Notes: generated by a model from the sequence alone, not told the origin. Shown: positions 17,522 to 27,090, counted from the first letter of the stretch. The stretch: 64,000 nucleotides of DNA from Halomonas sp. TA22 (GCF_013009075.1 NZ_CP053108.1:248001-312000); one strand, 5' to 3'. Program-made: numbers and translations.

Positions 17522-17549
17522 CCCCTTGCCAATCGAGGATTGGAAGGGG
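17522..17549. terminator. hairpin after the small ORF
   Basis: CCCCTT-g-CCAAT pairs with ATTGG-AAGGGG around a CGAGG loop. There is no T-run on either side, so termination is only likely. It lies between the small ORF and the convergent diguanylate cyclase gene, in a 251-base gap with no other feature I can support. Confidence 0.4.
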
Positions 17550-17708
17550 TCGAGCCATGAAGGGAATCAGGCGATCAACTGGCGGGAAGTAGCCTCATAA
17601 CGTAGAGGTGGGCAGCTGCGTCGTGCTGGCGGAGATGCGCTCGATCTCTGGGTCGCATTGCGGTTGAGCACCTGCTGTGATTGGAACAGCGACTCGCTCA
17701 GCCTGGAT

Positions 17709-19679
17709 TCAAGGCGACCCGGGCACTTCCTCGCTTGCCAGGACGATCTGATTGCGCCCCCGCGACTTCGCCTGATAGCTCGCCGCATCGGCCCGGGAGG
17801 TCACCGTGTCGACATTATGGTCATCTTCCAGAAAGGCGGTGATTCCCATGCTCAGCGAGATCCGATACTCACGGCCCTCGTGGGTCACGCTCACCTCATT
17901 GATGGCACGCAGGATATTGCTGGCGACGCGCTGCGCCTGCTGCAGGGTACAACTGGGCATCAGCACCGCGAACTCATCCCCTCCCTGACGGGCGACATGA
18001 TCGCTTCGACGCACTTCCCATACCAGCACCTGACCGATACGCCGTAGCATTTCATCGCCAAGCGCATGACCACCCTCGTCGTTGATCGGCTTGAAATGGT
18101 CGAGATCGAACATCAACAGCACGGAAGGGATGCCGGCCTTCTGCCAAGCCACCAGCGCCTCTTCCAGGCGCCGCTCGAAACCGCGCCGATTGAGCAGGCC
18201 AGTCAAGGGATCGTGTTCGGCCTCCCATAGCTGCAGAGCCTCCCGCTGACGGCTATCGGTAATGTCCTTGACCGTACCGACATAGCCCAGCGCCACGTTG
18301 CCCCCCTTTACCTGGCGGATATGGATCTCCAGCCATAGGGTTGTGCCCGATGCCGTGTTGTAGCGCATCTGCCGCTGAAAATCGCGTCCCGTACGCAACG
18401 TGGCTTTCCATAGGTCAAGAATGTCCTGACGTTCGGCAGGATGCAGGTGATGGACGATACTGTCCTGGCAATACGCTTCGATGGGATAACCCGTCAACGA
18501 CTGAAGCGCCGGGTTGATATAGTCGATCTGCCCTTGAAGATTGCACACGAAGAGGCCAATGGGAGAGGAGGCCAGCACCGAGTCCAGAAACGCCTGGCGA
18601 TCCTTGAGCATCGAGGTCGCCTCTCCGCGCTTGGCCTCGAGCGCATTGAAGTTGTCCGCCACCTGCTTCAGCTCCCGCATGCCGGTATAGAGCTCCACCC
18701 GCGACGCCTCGCCCTTGCCCACTGCCGCGATGTGCCGCTCCAGACGATGCAGCGGGCGCAGCAACAGTTTCAGCAACCACCACAATAGCGGCAACATCAG
18801 CAGCGCCGTGATCAGCCCCACTCCCCATAGCTGGCGAATGAACGTCTCGAAGGGGCCCAGCATCTGCTTGCTGGGAAGAAAGACACCCACTATCCAATTG
18901 GCCGACCATACCTGGCGGAACCCCAGCAAGGCGGGCTCGCCCTCGATCATCTGCCCCTCGGCGGCCCCCTCCCAGCCCGAGAGAGCCAGATCGAGAATCG
19001 GGTGCGAATTGCCGCTTGGCACCTGCATCATGATGAGCCGCTCGTTGGGGTAGGTGAGGATACGCCCCGTTGAGGTGAACAAGGCAGCAAAACCATTCTC
19101 CCCAATGCGGATATTGCGCAGATTGGCAAAGAAGCTCCCCTCCTCTACCCTCACCGCTCCACCAAGAATACCGTTGAACTCACCCTGGACGTCGAACAAG
19201 GGCACCCCCATCATGACCAGCGGAATGGGGCTTGCCGTACCGGTATAGGGCTCGCTGACATAGGGGCGACGGACGTTTTTCAGATAGGAGAAGTATTCAC
19301 GGTGGCTGACATCGATGCCTCGCCTCCCTTCTAGCACCGGCCAATCGGCAATCACTTCGCCCTCGCGCGAGATCACCACCAGCATGTCGAACAGATCCAA
19401 CAAGCTACGGTGGGCACTCAGAAGGGGGTCGGCGTTGCCCAGACCGGGGGAGAGCTGGGTCGCCGCACTTCGCAGCGACTCCAGACGCACCTCCACCGAC
19501 TGTTCGATCTGGCGCGCGATCAGCGAGGCCTCGTACTCCAGATGGATAAAGTTGGCCTCACGCACCAGGGCGCTGCCGGCACGCGAGGAAACCATCAGGA
19601 TAGTGGCGATGAGTATCAGCCAGCCAATCCCGATACCCAGTAAAAGTCGGAAATGCAGTGAGCCGAAAAGCCGGCTCAC
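17709..19679 (-). CDS. membrane diguanylate cyclase with Cache sensor, HAMP, PAS and GGDEF domains
   Basis: A 656-residue inner-membrane signalling enzyme that makes cyclic di-GMP. Order: a transmembrane helix (about 10-32), a periplasmic double-Cache domain (about 40-280, including DVSHREYFSYL and YVSEPYTG), a second helix (about 288-308), a HAMP-like linker, a PAS domain (about 365-480), then GGDEF. The catalytic GGDEF is intact (566-570) and an RxxD inhibitory site (RRSD) lies five residues before it, so product inhibition is expected. The start is GTG at 19679. No EAL domain is present. It is transcribed toward the NorR-like region and starts 16 bases past the end of the PotC-type gene, on the same strand. 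The periplasmic ligand is unknown. Confidence 0.92.
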   Translation of the reverse strand: MSRLFGSLHFRLLLGIGIGWLILIATILMVSSRAGSALVREANFIHLEYEASLIARQIEQSVEVRLESLRSAATQLSPGLGNADPLLSAHRSLLDLFDMLVVISREGEVIADWPVLEGRRGIDVSHREYFSYLKNVRRPYVSEPYTGTASPIPLVMMGVPLFDVQGEFNGILGGAVRVEEGSFFANLRNIRIGENGFAALFTSTGRILTYPNERLIMMQVPSGNSHPILDLALSGWEGAAEGQMIEGEPALLGFRQVWSANWIVGVFLPSKQMLGPFETFIRQLWGVGLITALLMLPLLWWLLKLLLRPLHRLERHIAAVGKGEASRVELYTGMRELKQVADNFNALEAKRGEATSMLKDRQAFLDSVLASSPIGLFVCNLQGQIDYINPALQSLTGYPIEAYCQDSIVHHLHPAERQDILDLWKATLRTGRDFQRQMRYNTASGTTLWLEIHIRQVKGGNVALGYVGTVKDITDSRQREALQLWEAEHDPLTGLLNRRGFERRLEEALVAWQKAGIPSVLLMFDLDHFKPINDEGGHALGDEMLRRIGQVLVWEVRRSDHVARQGGDEFAVLMPSCTLQQAQRVASNILRAINEVSVTHEGREYRISLSMGITAFLEDDHNVDTVTSRADAASYQAKSRGRNQIVLASEEVPGSP

Positions 19680-19695
19680 CAGAAGAGTACCTTTA

Positions 19696-20550
19696 TCATT
19701 TTTCTAGTGTATCAGATCGCATCAGGCGTGGCGGACGCGAAAGTGCCTTTAGTCTCAACGCAGCACCTTGCTCGCGACGACGCTTGAGCTCATACGCCAC
19801 TGCCAGCAGTACCGTGATCAGAATCAGGATCAATCCCAGCGCGTTGACCGCCGGTGTAAGCCCGGTGCGCACCTTCGACGCGATATAGACCGTAAGCGTG
19901 GTATCGTAGCCAGCCACGAACAGCGTGGTATTGTAGTTCTCGAAGGATTGCAGAAAGGCAATCACTGCCGCCGAAAGAATCGCCGGCTTGAGGTAGGGTA
20001 GCAGAATGCGCCGAAACATCTGCCACTGGCTGGCGCCAAGGTCGAGTGCTGCGCGCTCCATGGTGCGATCGAAGCGCTGCAGCCGCGCCGTCACCATCAG
20101 CATCACGTAGGCGGAGATGAAGGTCGCCTGCCCCAGCACGGTCAGAAATATCCCCCCGCTTACGCCGAACTGACGCCAGAAGATCAAGGTCGAGATACCG
20201 ATGATCACCCCAGGGGTTAGCAGTGGCGAGAGAATCAGCGCATAGAGAAACGGCTTGGCTCGGCTCGTGACGGTGTTGAGAAAGAGGGCGCTTGAGATAC
20301 CGATGGGCACCGCCAGGCACAGCACACCCACGGCCACCAGCAGACTGTTGACCAAGGCCTCCCACATGCCGCCATCGGCCCACAACTCACCGAACCAGCG
20401 CAGCGTGGTGCCACCCCAGGGCGTCACCGTCGGGAAGCGGCTATCGTTGAAGGTCGCTGCCGCCATGATGAGCAGGGGCAGGAACAGGTAGAGAAAGAAC
20501 ACCACGATATAGAACTTGAGACCGAAGGCCATCAGACGTTGTGCGCTCAT
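19696..20550 (-). CDS. ABC transporter permease, PotC/YdcV type
   Basis: A 284-residue inner-membrane permease with about six helices and the inner-membrane loop motif EAA-like segment RAALDLGASQWQMFRRILLPYLKPAI, which docks the ATPase. The family imports polyamines and related cations. I chose ATG 20550 (MSAQRLMAF); the longer frame starts at a TTG and overlaps the preceding permease. It is the last gene of a four-gene minus-strand operon (binding protein, ATPase, PotB-type, PotC-type). Confidence 0.88.
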   Translation of the reverse strand: MSAQRLMAFGLKFYIVVFFLYLFLPLLIMAAATFNDSRFPTVTPWGGTTLRWFGELWADGGMWEALVNSLLVAVGVLCLAVPIGISSALFLNTVTSRAKPFLYALILSPLLTPGVIIGISTLIFWRQFGVSGGIFLTVLGQATFISAYVMLMVTARLQRFDRTMERAALDLGASQWQMFRRILLPYLKPAILSAAVIAFLQSFENYNTTLFVAGYDTTLTVYIASKVRTGLTPAVNALGLILILITVLLAVAYELKRRREQGAALRLKALSRPPRLMRSDTLEK

Positions 20551-20563
20551 CTCGTCCACTCCC

Positions 20564-21451
20564 TCATTTGGCAATATCCCCCAAGCCCACCTTGAAGATA
20601 CGCATGACCAGCGTCATGAACCCTATGCACAACACCAGCAGCAGGAAGGCGTAGGCCGCGCCCTGGTTCCAGTTGCCCCCCTCGAAGAACCAGTTGTAGA
20701 TGATCTGGGTAAACCAACGGCTACCTGGCGAACCAAGCAGCGCAGGTACCGCATAACTGCCCGCCGCGAGCATGAAGGTCATGATGCAGCCAGTGGCAAT
20801 GCCCGGCTTGGCGTGGGGAATCACGATCCGCCAATGGGTGCGCAGCGTCCCCGCGCCGAGATCGCGGGCGGCGCGCACCTGGTTGCCATCCAGACTCTCG
20901 ATGGCGTTGTAGAGTGGAAACACCATGAACAGGATATAGGCATAGACCATGCCCACCATCACCCCGGCATCGCCGCTCAGAAAGCGGATGGGTCGATCTA
21001 TCAGGCCAAGCGTCAGCAGCACTTCGTTCAAGGGGCCGCGAAACGCCAGCAGGATGAACCAGGAGTAAGTGCGCAGAATCTCGTTGATCCAGAACGGCAC
21101 GATCAGCAGCAAAAGGCACAAGGCCGCCTGGCGCGGGGTGGCCACCTTGGCCAGATACCAGGCCAGCGGATAACTCACCGTCAGGGTAAGCAGCGTCACC
21201 AGCACGCTCGACCATAGCGTCTTGAAGAAGATCGCCCGGTGAATATCGTTGTTGAACAGCGTGATGTAATTGGCCAGCGTCCAGCCATCCTCCGACCCTC
21301 CGACCTGAGCCGGCAGCAGGTTGGGGCGCAGCGAGTAGTCGATCATCTGCAATTGCGGCAGGGTCACCATGACGATCAACCACATGCCAAGCAGTGTGAC
21401 GATCGCCATGGCGATGGGCGAGCCGAAGCGCTGGCTAAGCTGCCGGAACAT
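20564..21451 (-). CDS. ABC transporter permease, PotB type
   Basis: A 295-residue permease with about six membrane helices and the EAA loop around ESLDGNQVRAARDLGAGTLRTHWRIVIP. The ATG at 21451 has GGGAGG 5 bases upstream and yields MFRQLSQRFG; the longer frame runs through the ATPase gene. It overlaps the 3' end of the ATPase gene by 17 bp, which indicates coupled translation. Together with the PotC-type partner it forms the heterodimeric channel. Confidence 0.88.
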   Translation of the reverse strand: MFRQLSQRFGSPIAMAIVTLLGMWLIVMVTLPQLQMIDYSLRPNLLPAQVGGSEDGWTLANYITLFNNDIHRAIFFKTLWSSVLVTLLTLTVSYPLAWYLAKVATPRQAALCLLLLIVPFWINEILRTYSWFILLAFRGPLNEVLLTLGLIDRPIRFLSGDAGVMVGMVYAYILFMVFPLYNAIESLDGNQVRAARDLGAGTLRTHWRIVIPHAKPGIATGCIMTFMLAAGSYAVPALLGSPGSRWFTQIIYNWFFEGGNWNQGAAYAFLLLVLCIGFMTLVMRIFKVGLGDIAK

Positions 21452-22619
21452 GGGTGCCTCCCGCTTTACTGGCTTGCTTGATTTCGCCTGTCTCCTCGTC
21501 GACCACCGGGCTACCGTCGTCGGGCAGAACCACGGCATCCACCGGGTCGAAGCCGAAGGTGGTTCGCGTCCCGGGAAGCAGCCGGCTGGCGGCCTGCTTG
21601 GCATCGTCCCCTGCCAGCTGTACACGCAGCCTTTCACCGCTGGCATCGAGGCGAGTGTCAAGCATCAGCCAGGCCCCCTCGAAGTGCACTGCCTCGATTG
21701 TCACCTCAAGCCTTGGCCCACCGAAGGCGGCACCGGCTTCGAGCAGGCGCAACTGCTCCGGGCGCACGAACAGCGCCGCAGGATCGCCCGCTTGCAGGCT
21801 GTCGCTGGCTCCCGCGATGGCCCGGCCCGCCAGCTTGCCAAGAAGCCCGCCATCCAGGCTCACCCGCTTACCCTCGCGGTCGCTCACCGTGACCTCAAGG
21901 CGGTTGTTCTCCCCCACGAACGAGGCCACGAAGCCGGTCTGGGGGGAGCGGTAGAGGGTCATGGGGTCGGCGACCTGCTGGATGCGTCCCGCCGACATCA
22001 CCGCCACCCGGTCGGACATGGTCAGCGCCTCGCCCTGATCGTGGGTGATATAGATGAAGGTGATGCCCGTCTTGCGCTGGATCGCCTTGAGTTCGGTACG
22101 CATGTGCTGGCGAAGCTTCAAGTCCAGCGCCGAGAGCGGCTCATCGAGCAGCAGTACCTTGGGCTCCACCGCCAGGGCGCGAGCAATGGCGATGCGCTGC
22201 TTCTGGCCACCGGAGAGTTCCACTATCGGCTTGTCGCCGCTGCCTTCGAGTGCCACCAGCGCGAGCAGCCGCTCGGAGGCCTCCCGCCGCTCGCGCTTGC
22301 CCACGCCGCGCACCTCGAGACCGAACTCGATATTCTCGTAGACGCTCATCAGCGGAAACAGCGCCAAATTCTGGAAGATCATCGCCGTGAGACGACGATT
22401 GACCGGCACGCCGGCCATCGCCTCCCCACCGATGCGCACCTCGCCTTCGCTGGGGTCGAGAAAGCCGCTGACGATATTGAGCAGCGTGGTCTTGCCGCAC
22501 CCCGAGGGGCCGAGAAAGCTGAAGAACTCACCCGATGCGATATCAAGCGAGGTACGCTCGATGGCAGTGAAATCGCCAAAGCGCATCACCACGTCCTGCA
22601 GGGAGACGCTGCCGTCCAT
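21435..22619 (-). CDS. ABC transporter ATP-binding protein, PotA type
   Basis: A 394-residue ATPase with Walker A GPSGCGKTT, signature LSGGQKQRIA, Walker B VLLLDEPLSALD and the switch His in ITHDQGEA. The C-terminal third is a TOBE/OB regulatory domain (FVRPEQLRLL), as in PotA/CysA-type importers. AAGGGG lies 5 bases before the ATG. It sits between the binding protein gene and the permeases and powers their import. The cargo is probably a polyamine or similar organic cation by family, not proven. Confidence 0.9.
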   Translation of the reverse strand: MDGSVSLQDVVMRFGDFTAIERTSLDIASGEFFSFLGPSGCGKTTLLNIVSGFLDPSEGEVRIGGEAMAGVPVNRRLTAMIFQNLALFPLMSVYENIEFGLEVRGVGKRERREASERLLALVALEGSGDKPIVELSGGQKQRIAIARALAVEPKVLLLDEPLSALDLKLRQHMRTELKAIQRKTGITFIYITHDQGEALTMSDRVAVMSAGRIQQVADPMTLYRSPQTGFVASFVGENNRLEVTVSDREGKRVSLDGGLLGKLAGRAIAGASDSLQAGDPAALFVRPEQLRLLEAGAAFGGPRLEVTIEAVHFEGAWLMLDTRLDASGERLRVQLAGDDAKQAASRLLPGTRTTFGFDPVDAVVLPDDGSPVVDEETGEIKQASKAGGTHVPAA

Positions 22620-22666
22620 TGATACCCCTTGTCATCGATTATTGGAATTGTGCAACCATGCGCATG

Positions 22667-22691
22667 CCCCATGATGACATTGAGCATGGGG
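22667..22691 (-). promoter_or_regulatory. hairpin between binding-protein and ATPase genes
   Basis: CCCCATG and CATGGGG form a perfect 7-bp stem with an 11-base loop in the gap after the binding-protein gene. Without a T-run it more likely tunes the ratio of binding protein to membrane components than stops transcription. Confidence 0.4.
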
Positions 22692-22713
22692 AGACATGAC
22701 ATTGATAAGCTCA

Positions 22714-23829
22714 CTATGCCGACAGGTAGCGATCCTGATACTCGTTGCGCAGGGTCACGTACCAAGGTTCCTGCACCGGCCACCACCAGAGGTTGTCGAG
22801 GTCCTCATCGCTGTAGGAGTCCTCGAAGAACTGGCGGCTCTCTTCCGGCAACAGCTCTGCCGCCCCTACCGAGGTCGAGTTGTAGCCCGTCGCCTCGACG
22901 AACATCGCCCCCGCTTCCGGGGTGTAGTACCAGTTGATGAGCTCATAGACAGCGTCGACATTCTGAGCGTTCTTGGGGATCACGAAGCCCTCCATCCATG
23001 CCAGGGCCCCCTCTCGCGGTGCGGCAAAGGCGATCTCCTCACCCTCCTGCGCCAGTCGAAACGCCGTGCTGTCCCAGGTCTGGCCGATGATGGCGCCATT
23101 GGTACGGAACGCCGCCTGGGCCTCGTTCTCGGTATCCCAGAACTGCACCAGCATCTGCTTGTGCTTGACCGCCTCGGCAACGATCACATCGAAGTTGGCG
23201 CGCATCGCCTCCTCAGTGCGGTAGGAGTCGAGCAGCGCAAACGGCAGCCGGCCCTCGCGCTCAAGCCACAGCCCGATGCCCACCAGTGCCGAATGGCCGC
23301 GCACCGTCACGCCCTGGCCATGCTCGGGGTTCCACAGGTCGGCGTAACTCAGCGTCGAGCGGTCGACATTGGCAAAGCGGCGGTGGTAGGCGATGGCCTC
23401 CGTTCCCCAGTCGCTTGGGGCGAAGTAACGGCGGCCATCCACCACACCACCCACTGCGGAGCCCCGGATGGCACTGTCCAGCGCCCCGCTCCAGTTGATG
23501 CGCGATTCATCTAGCGGCTGGATCAGATCGTAGTCGAGATAGCCGGGCACCCGGTCAACGGTGGGCATGATCACGTCGAAGCCGCTGCCATCGCTTGCAC
23601 GCAGCGAATTCATCAACTCGTCGTTGGTGCCATAGGGGGTGAAGGTGGCGCGGATGCCGGTCTTCTCGGTGAAGTCTGCCAGCATCTCATCGGTGAAGTA
23701 ACCGGCCCAGGCATAGATGCGCAGCGGCTGGTTCTGAGCGAATGCCCTGTTGACATAGAACGACGGCACCGCAGCGGCAGCGCTTGCCATGGCCGTTCCC
23801 TGCAGAAAACGACGACGCGAGATCGACAT
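22714..23829 (-). CDS. Tat-exported substrate-binding protein, PotD type
   Basis: A 371-residue periplasmic binding protein of the spermidine/putrescine (PotD/PotF) family. It begins MSISRRRFLQG, a twin-arginine signal ending near NRAFA, so it folds before export, unlike the usual Sec-exported PotD. The mature chain opens LRIYAWAGYFTDEML and contains GTNDELMNSL and DWGTEAIAYH. The ATG at 23829 has AAGGAG 5 bases upstream. It is the first gene of the operon; the exact ligand cannot be read from sequence. Confidence 0.88.
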   Translation of the reverse strand: MSISRRRFLQGTAMASAAAAVPSFYVNRAFAQNQPLRIYAWAGYFTDEMLADFTEKTGIRATFTPYGTNDELMNSLRASDGSGFDVIMPTVDRVPGYLDYDLIQPLDESRINWSGALDSAIRGSAVGGVVDGRRYFAPSDWGTEAIAYHRRFANVDRSTLSYADLWNPEHGQGVTVRGHSALVGIGLWLEREGRLPFALLDSYRTEEAMRANFDVIVAEAVKHKQMLVQFWDTENEAQAAFRTNGAIIGQTWDSTAFRLAQEGEEIAFAAPREGALAWMEGFVIPKNAQNVDAVYELINWYYTPEAGAMFVEATGYNSTSVGAAELLPEESRQFFEDSYSDEDLDNLWWWPVQEPWYVTLRNEYQDRYLSA

Positions 23830-24040
23830 GAAAGTCTCCTTGAGAGAAACGTGCGCGGGGACGCACGTATTATTGCTCTTGTTTTGTAATTCGGACCGGT
23901 GTCGAAACGATGTCAATCCTATGACAATTGAATGTGCGTTCAACTACCACATAGTAGCAGGCGCTAGGGAAAGAGGCTGGGTGCGTTTTCAACGCTGCTC
24001 GAGCTGCCCTTATACGGAAGAGGAAGCAGAATAGGAACAA

Positions 24041-24068
24041 ATAAAAAGCCGGCCCCAAGGGGCCGGCT
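24041..24068 (-). terminator. rho-independent terminator of the porin gene
   Basis: AGCCGGCCCC and GGGGCCGGCT form a perfect 10-bp stem with a 2-base gap between arms, followed on the minus strand by TTTTTAT. It lies 37 bases after the porin stop. Confidence 0.85.
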
Positions 24069-24104
24069 TCTGGCGTCGAACGAGTCGACGAGGGGTAGCT
24101 GGAC

Positions 24105-25235
24105 TTAGAAGTCGTAGCGAACGCCCAGGGTGTACAGCACGTCATCATTGATGTCGCTGATGCGAGCATCGGTGTCGAAGTCGGCATCATAGACTTCGGC
24201 GAAGACGTACATCGGCTGGCTGAAGCGGTAGTTGGCGCCCAGCATCCAACGGTTGGCAGAGCTGATGTCAGCGGCATCGTAGCTGATACGTGAGTACTGA
24301 CCGTAGATCTCGCCCATGCCGTAGTCGAAGGTAGCACCAACGCTGGTGATATCCTGACCCAGGTACTGGGAGTCGATGTTGGCGGTAGCGCCAGCAGGAA
24401 TAGTCGCTTCGTACTGAGCGTCGTCGGTGCTGGTAGTTTCATAACCCAGGCGAGCACTGAAGGCCGGGGTGAACTGATACTGCGCCACCGCACCCCAGAT
24501 ATTTTCACCGGAGTTGCCAGTTTCACCACCACCAGGACGAACACCGAAATCGCGGTTCTGATCATAGGCGACCGCCAGGTACAGGTCCTGCCACGTGTAA
24601 TTGATGGCGGCCTGCAGGCTGGTGGTGGAACCGCTGTCGATGTCGGCACCTACGCCTTCAACGCCAACGATTTGATCGTTACCAGTGTAGTGCTTGGCCT
24701 GCAGATGGGCCTGGAAGCCTTCCAGTACCGGCGTGGAGTAGGCGATGGAACGGCCATGGGAGCTGTTGTCGACGCCGCCGATGCTTTCCCAGCCCAAGTT
24801 TTCCGGCACATCGAACACCGCAGTCACGGCATTGTAGTACATGGAGTTGAAGTTACCGACCTGTACGCGACCGAACTGCTGGCTGTTCACGCCCACGAAG
24901 GTGCTACGGTTGCTATTAATTACTTCACCATCACGCTGACGCTCAGCAGCGTTGAAGCGAAATTCGGCGTTGGCGAACACGGACAGATCGGTATTGACCT
25001 GGTGACGAGCACGAAGGCCAAAGCGCGAATTGAAGTCTTCGAAGTCGGAGCCGCTCTGGCGAACAGTATCGCCAGCGGCGTTAGTGGTGTCGGTACCGCC
25101 AGTGGTCAGACCCATGATCAGACGACCATAGACGTCAACCTGGGTGCCGTCCTGATCGTAAACGGTAGCTGCCTGGGCAGCGGCGGAGACGCCCAGGGCG
25201 CCGGCGATAGCAGTCGCTAACAGTGTCTTTTTCAT
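24105..25235 (-). CDS. general outer-membrane porin
   Basis: A 376-residue precursor of a trimeric 16-strand porin (OmpC/Omp32-like). A Sec signal peptide (MKKTLLATAIAGALG, cleaved near AQA) precedes alternating beta strands. The last residue is Phe in GVRYDF, the recognition signal for outer-membrane assembly. The mature protein is acidic, as usual in halophiles. An AAAGGAA ribosome site precedes the ATG, the gene stands alone, and it has its own terminator, consistent with high expression. Confidence 0.92.
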   Translation of the reverse strand: MKKTLLATAIAGALGVSAAAQAATVYDQDGTQVDVYGRLIMGLTTGGTDTTNAAGDTVRQSGSDFEDFNSRFGLRARHQVNTDLSVFANAEFRFNAAERQRDGEVINSNRSTFVGVNSQQFGRVQVGNFNSMYYNAVTAVFDVPENLGWESIGGVDNSSHGRSIAYSTPVLEGFQAHLQAKHYTGNDQIVGVEGVGADIDSGSTTSLQAAINYTWQDLYLAVAYDQNRDFGVRPGGGETGNSGENIWGAVAQYQFTPAFSARLGYETTSTDDAQYEATIPAGATANIDSQYLGQDITSVGATFDYGMGEIYGQYSRISYDAADISSANRWMLGANYRFSQPMYVFAEVYDADFDTDARISDINDDVLYTLGVRYDF

Positions 25236-25613
25236 TGCGATATATTCCTTTACTAACTGTTTCGATCGTTACTGCATATGCAGTCGGCTTTCCCGGTGCG
25301 CCCTGGCCTCATGCCACTTGGCAGATACCGCGACCGCCACCTGAGCGAAGCCTTGTTATAGTCCAATGCTCGCAGGGAAACCTTATACCGGGATTTTCGT
25401 GAACGCAACAAGAAAAAACACTGTTTTTAATCTTCTTGCACGAAATCATGGAACCTTTCCCTGCCCCTTGAGTCTGCCATCACCCTATTGCTGCAGAATC
25501 AAGACCGTCTACCCCAGAAACAGCGAGCCGACACAAAGCGTGGAACATCATCGCCGCGTGTCCGAACACATGCAAGCTCGAATATCAATACGTTAGCGTT
25601 CTAACAAAGATGC
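25236..25613. other. intergenic region upstream of the porin gene
   Basis: This 378-base region should hold the porin promoter and long leader. It contains a perfect palindrome AAAAACA-C-TGTTTTT at 25414-25428, nested inside CAAGAA...TTCTTG, in an AT-rich patch. That could be an operator or hairpin. I saw no credible ORF. Confidence 0.5.
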
Positions 25614-26474
25614 TCAGCGCTGGTGCTTGGCGAGAAGTTCGCTCAACTTGCGATCGAGCCGCTCGCCCCGCGTCGCCTGTTCCGGCTTGGTCTCCTTACG
25701 CTCCTCATGCCCTTGCTTTTTATCTTCTCCTTGCCCCTTCTCTTGCGCACTGTGTTGGGAGCGTTTCGCAGAACGGCTACGCTTGCGGGCGCGCAACTCA
25801 TCCAGCTGGCGTCGCGCATAGCGCGCCTCACCTTCGGTCACTTCACCGGCATTCTCACCATCCAAGTCGACTCGTTCGGCGCCGGTGCGCACCGCCTTGA
25901 GGTAACGCGGCAGATGGACATAACAGGCGAGCGCTCGGCGCACCAATTTATCGGGCCAGGGCTCGCGCGCGACGAGCTCCTCGTGAATCCCCACCTTGAG
26001 CGGGCGAGTATGGCCTTTGAAGAAGGTTTTCGTGTAGCGCCGATACCACTCGTCGAGCAGCGTCTGGGGGGCTGGCATCTCGTCGTCGGAAAGATCGTTC
26101 AGCGGTTCGGTAACGTTGGACGTCGCATCGCCTGCAACCTCCGCCGTCGCACTGTCGTCATCATTGCCCGGTACTTGTCGAGGCAACGAAGCGCTGGAAG
26201 CCGACGAGAGCGCTTCCGGCGGCACGCTGGGGGTCGACTTGGGGCGCCTGGACATCAGCGCAGCGAGCCCTTGGCTGCGCGCGGGCACAGCAGCTCTGGT
26301 CTCGCCCTGCTCTCGAAGGCGGGCATTTTCCGCCTCGAGCTCATGAATCCGGGCCTGCAGCTCATCGATGGTCGCGCGGGCCGCTGCCAAGGAGACCGCG
26401 CCTCGCTCGGCTCGCGTCTCCAGAGCATCGAACAGCGCCGTGGTGCTTGGATTGATCAAGGGTTCGCCCTCCAT
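25614..26474 (-). CDS. ProQ/FinO-domain RNA chaperone with N-terminal coiled coil
   Basis: A 286-residue protein whose centre (about 140-225) is a ProQ/FinO domain: WYRRYTKTFFKGHTRPLKVG, ACYVHLPRYLKAV and EARYARRQL are landmarks. Such proteins bind small RNAs and mRNA 3' hairpins. The N-terminus has a heptad-like coiled coil (IDELQARIHELEAENARLRE), then a long low-complexity acidic/Ser linker. The C-terminus is a basic-acidic disordered tail. E. coli ProQ lacks the N-terminal coiled coil, so this is an extended variant. It follows folA by 73 bp on the same strand. Confidence 0.88.
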   Translation of the reverse strand: MEGEPLINPSTTALFDALETRAERGAVSLAAARATIDELQARIHELEAENARLREQGETRAAVPARSQGLAALMSRRPKSTPSVPPEALSSASSASLPRQVPGNDDDSATAEVAGDATSNVTEPLNDLSDDEMPAPQTLLDEWYRRYTKTFFKGHTRPLKVGIHEELVAREPWPDKLVRRALACYVHLPRYLKAVRTGAERVDLDGENAGEVTEGEARYARRQLDELRARKRSRSAKRSQHSAQEKGQGEDKKQGHEERKETKPEQATRGERLDRKLSELLAKHQR

Positions 26475-26547
26475 GCGCTTCCCGTGCCTATGCCGCCTGG
26501 GAAGGCCTTAGTTTGTGCCAGCCTGGCGCGCCTGACAATTAGCGCTT

Positions 26548-27090
26548 TTATGTGAACCGACGATATTCGACGAAGGCATAATTCGGCTGCCCCTCGCTCG
26601 GCTGACCTGCCACTCGCTGCACTTCCTGCCACTCGTCCGGCGTCAGGCTCGGAAAATGCGCATCCCCCTCCACCTCGACATCGACTTCGGTAAGATAGAG
26701 CCGCGAGGCCAGGACCAGCGCCTGGGCATAGATCTGCGCACCGCCCATCACCATGATCTCATCGACGCCGTCGATGATCGCCTGCTGGTCGGCAAGCTCC
26801 AGCGCACTCGCCAGATCATGGCAGACCCGCACCCCCGGATGGCTGAACGCGGGGTCGCGGGTCACGACGATGTTCAAGCGGCCCGGCAACGGCCTGCCGA
26901 TCGAGGCGAAGGTCTTGCGCCCCATCACCAGCGGCTTGCCCTGGGTCATCGCCTTGAAGAACTTGAGGTCTTCCGGCAGATACCAGGGCAGCTGGTTGTC
27001 CACACCGATGACCCGATTGCGCGCCAGGGCCGCGATCATCGCCACCGGCACCAGGGTATCGATACCGTCGTTGGTCGTGTCACCGCTCAT
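26548..27090 (-). CDS. folA: dihydrofolate reductase
   Basis: A 180-residue type I enzyme that reduces dihydrofolate with NADPH. Visible are [26 protein letters not shown] in two adjoining motifs, the NADPH-site [20 protein letters not shown] and the late [13 protein letters not shown]. Its ATG overlaps the thyA stop (ATGA), so it is coupled to the enzyme that produces its substrate. It starts MSGDTTNDG, slightly longer than in E. coli. Confidence 0.95.
   Translation of the reverse strand: MSGDTTNDGIDTLVPVAMIAALARNRVIGVDNQLPWYLPEDLKFFKAMTQGKPLVMGRKTFASIGRPLPGRLNIVVTRDPAFSHPGVRVCHDLASALELADQQAIIDGVDEIMVMGGAQIYAQALVLASRLYLTEVDVEVEGDAHFPSLTPDEWQEVQRVAGQPSEGQPNYAFVEYRRFT

Noticed and set aside
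21369-22622. 417-codon open frame antisense to the PotA-type gene
   Set aside because: Shadow of a well-supported ATPase gene; no family similarity.
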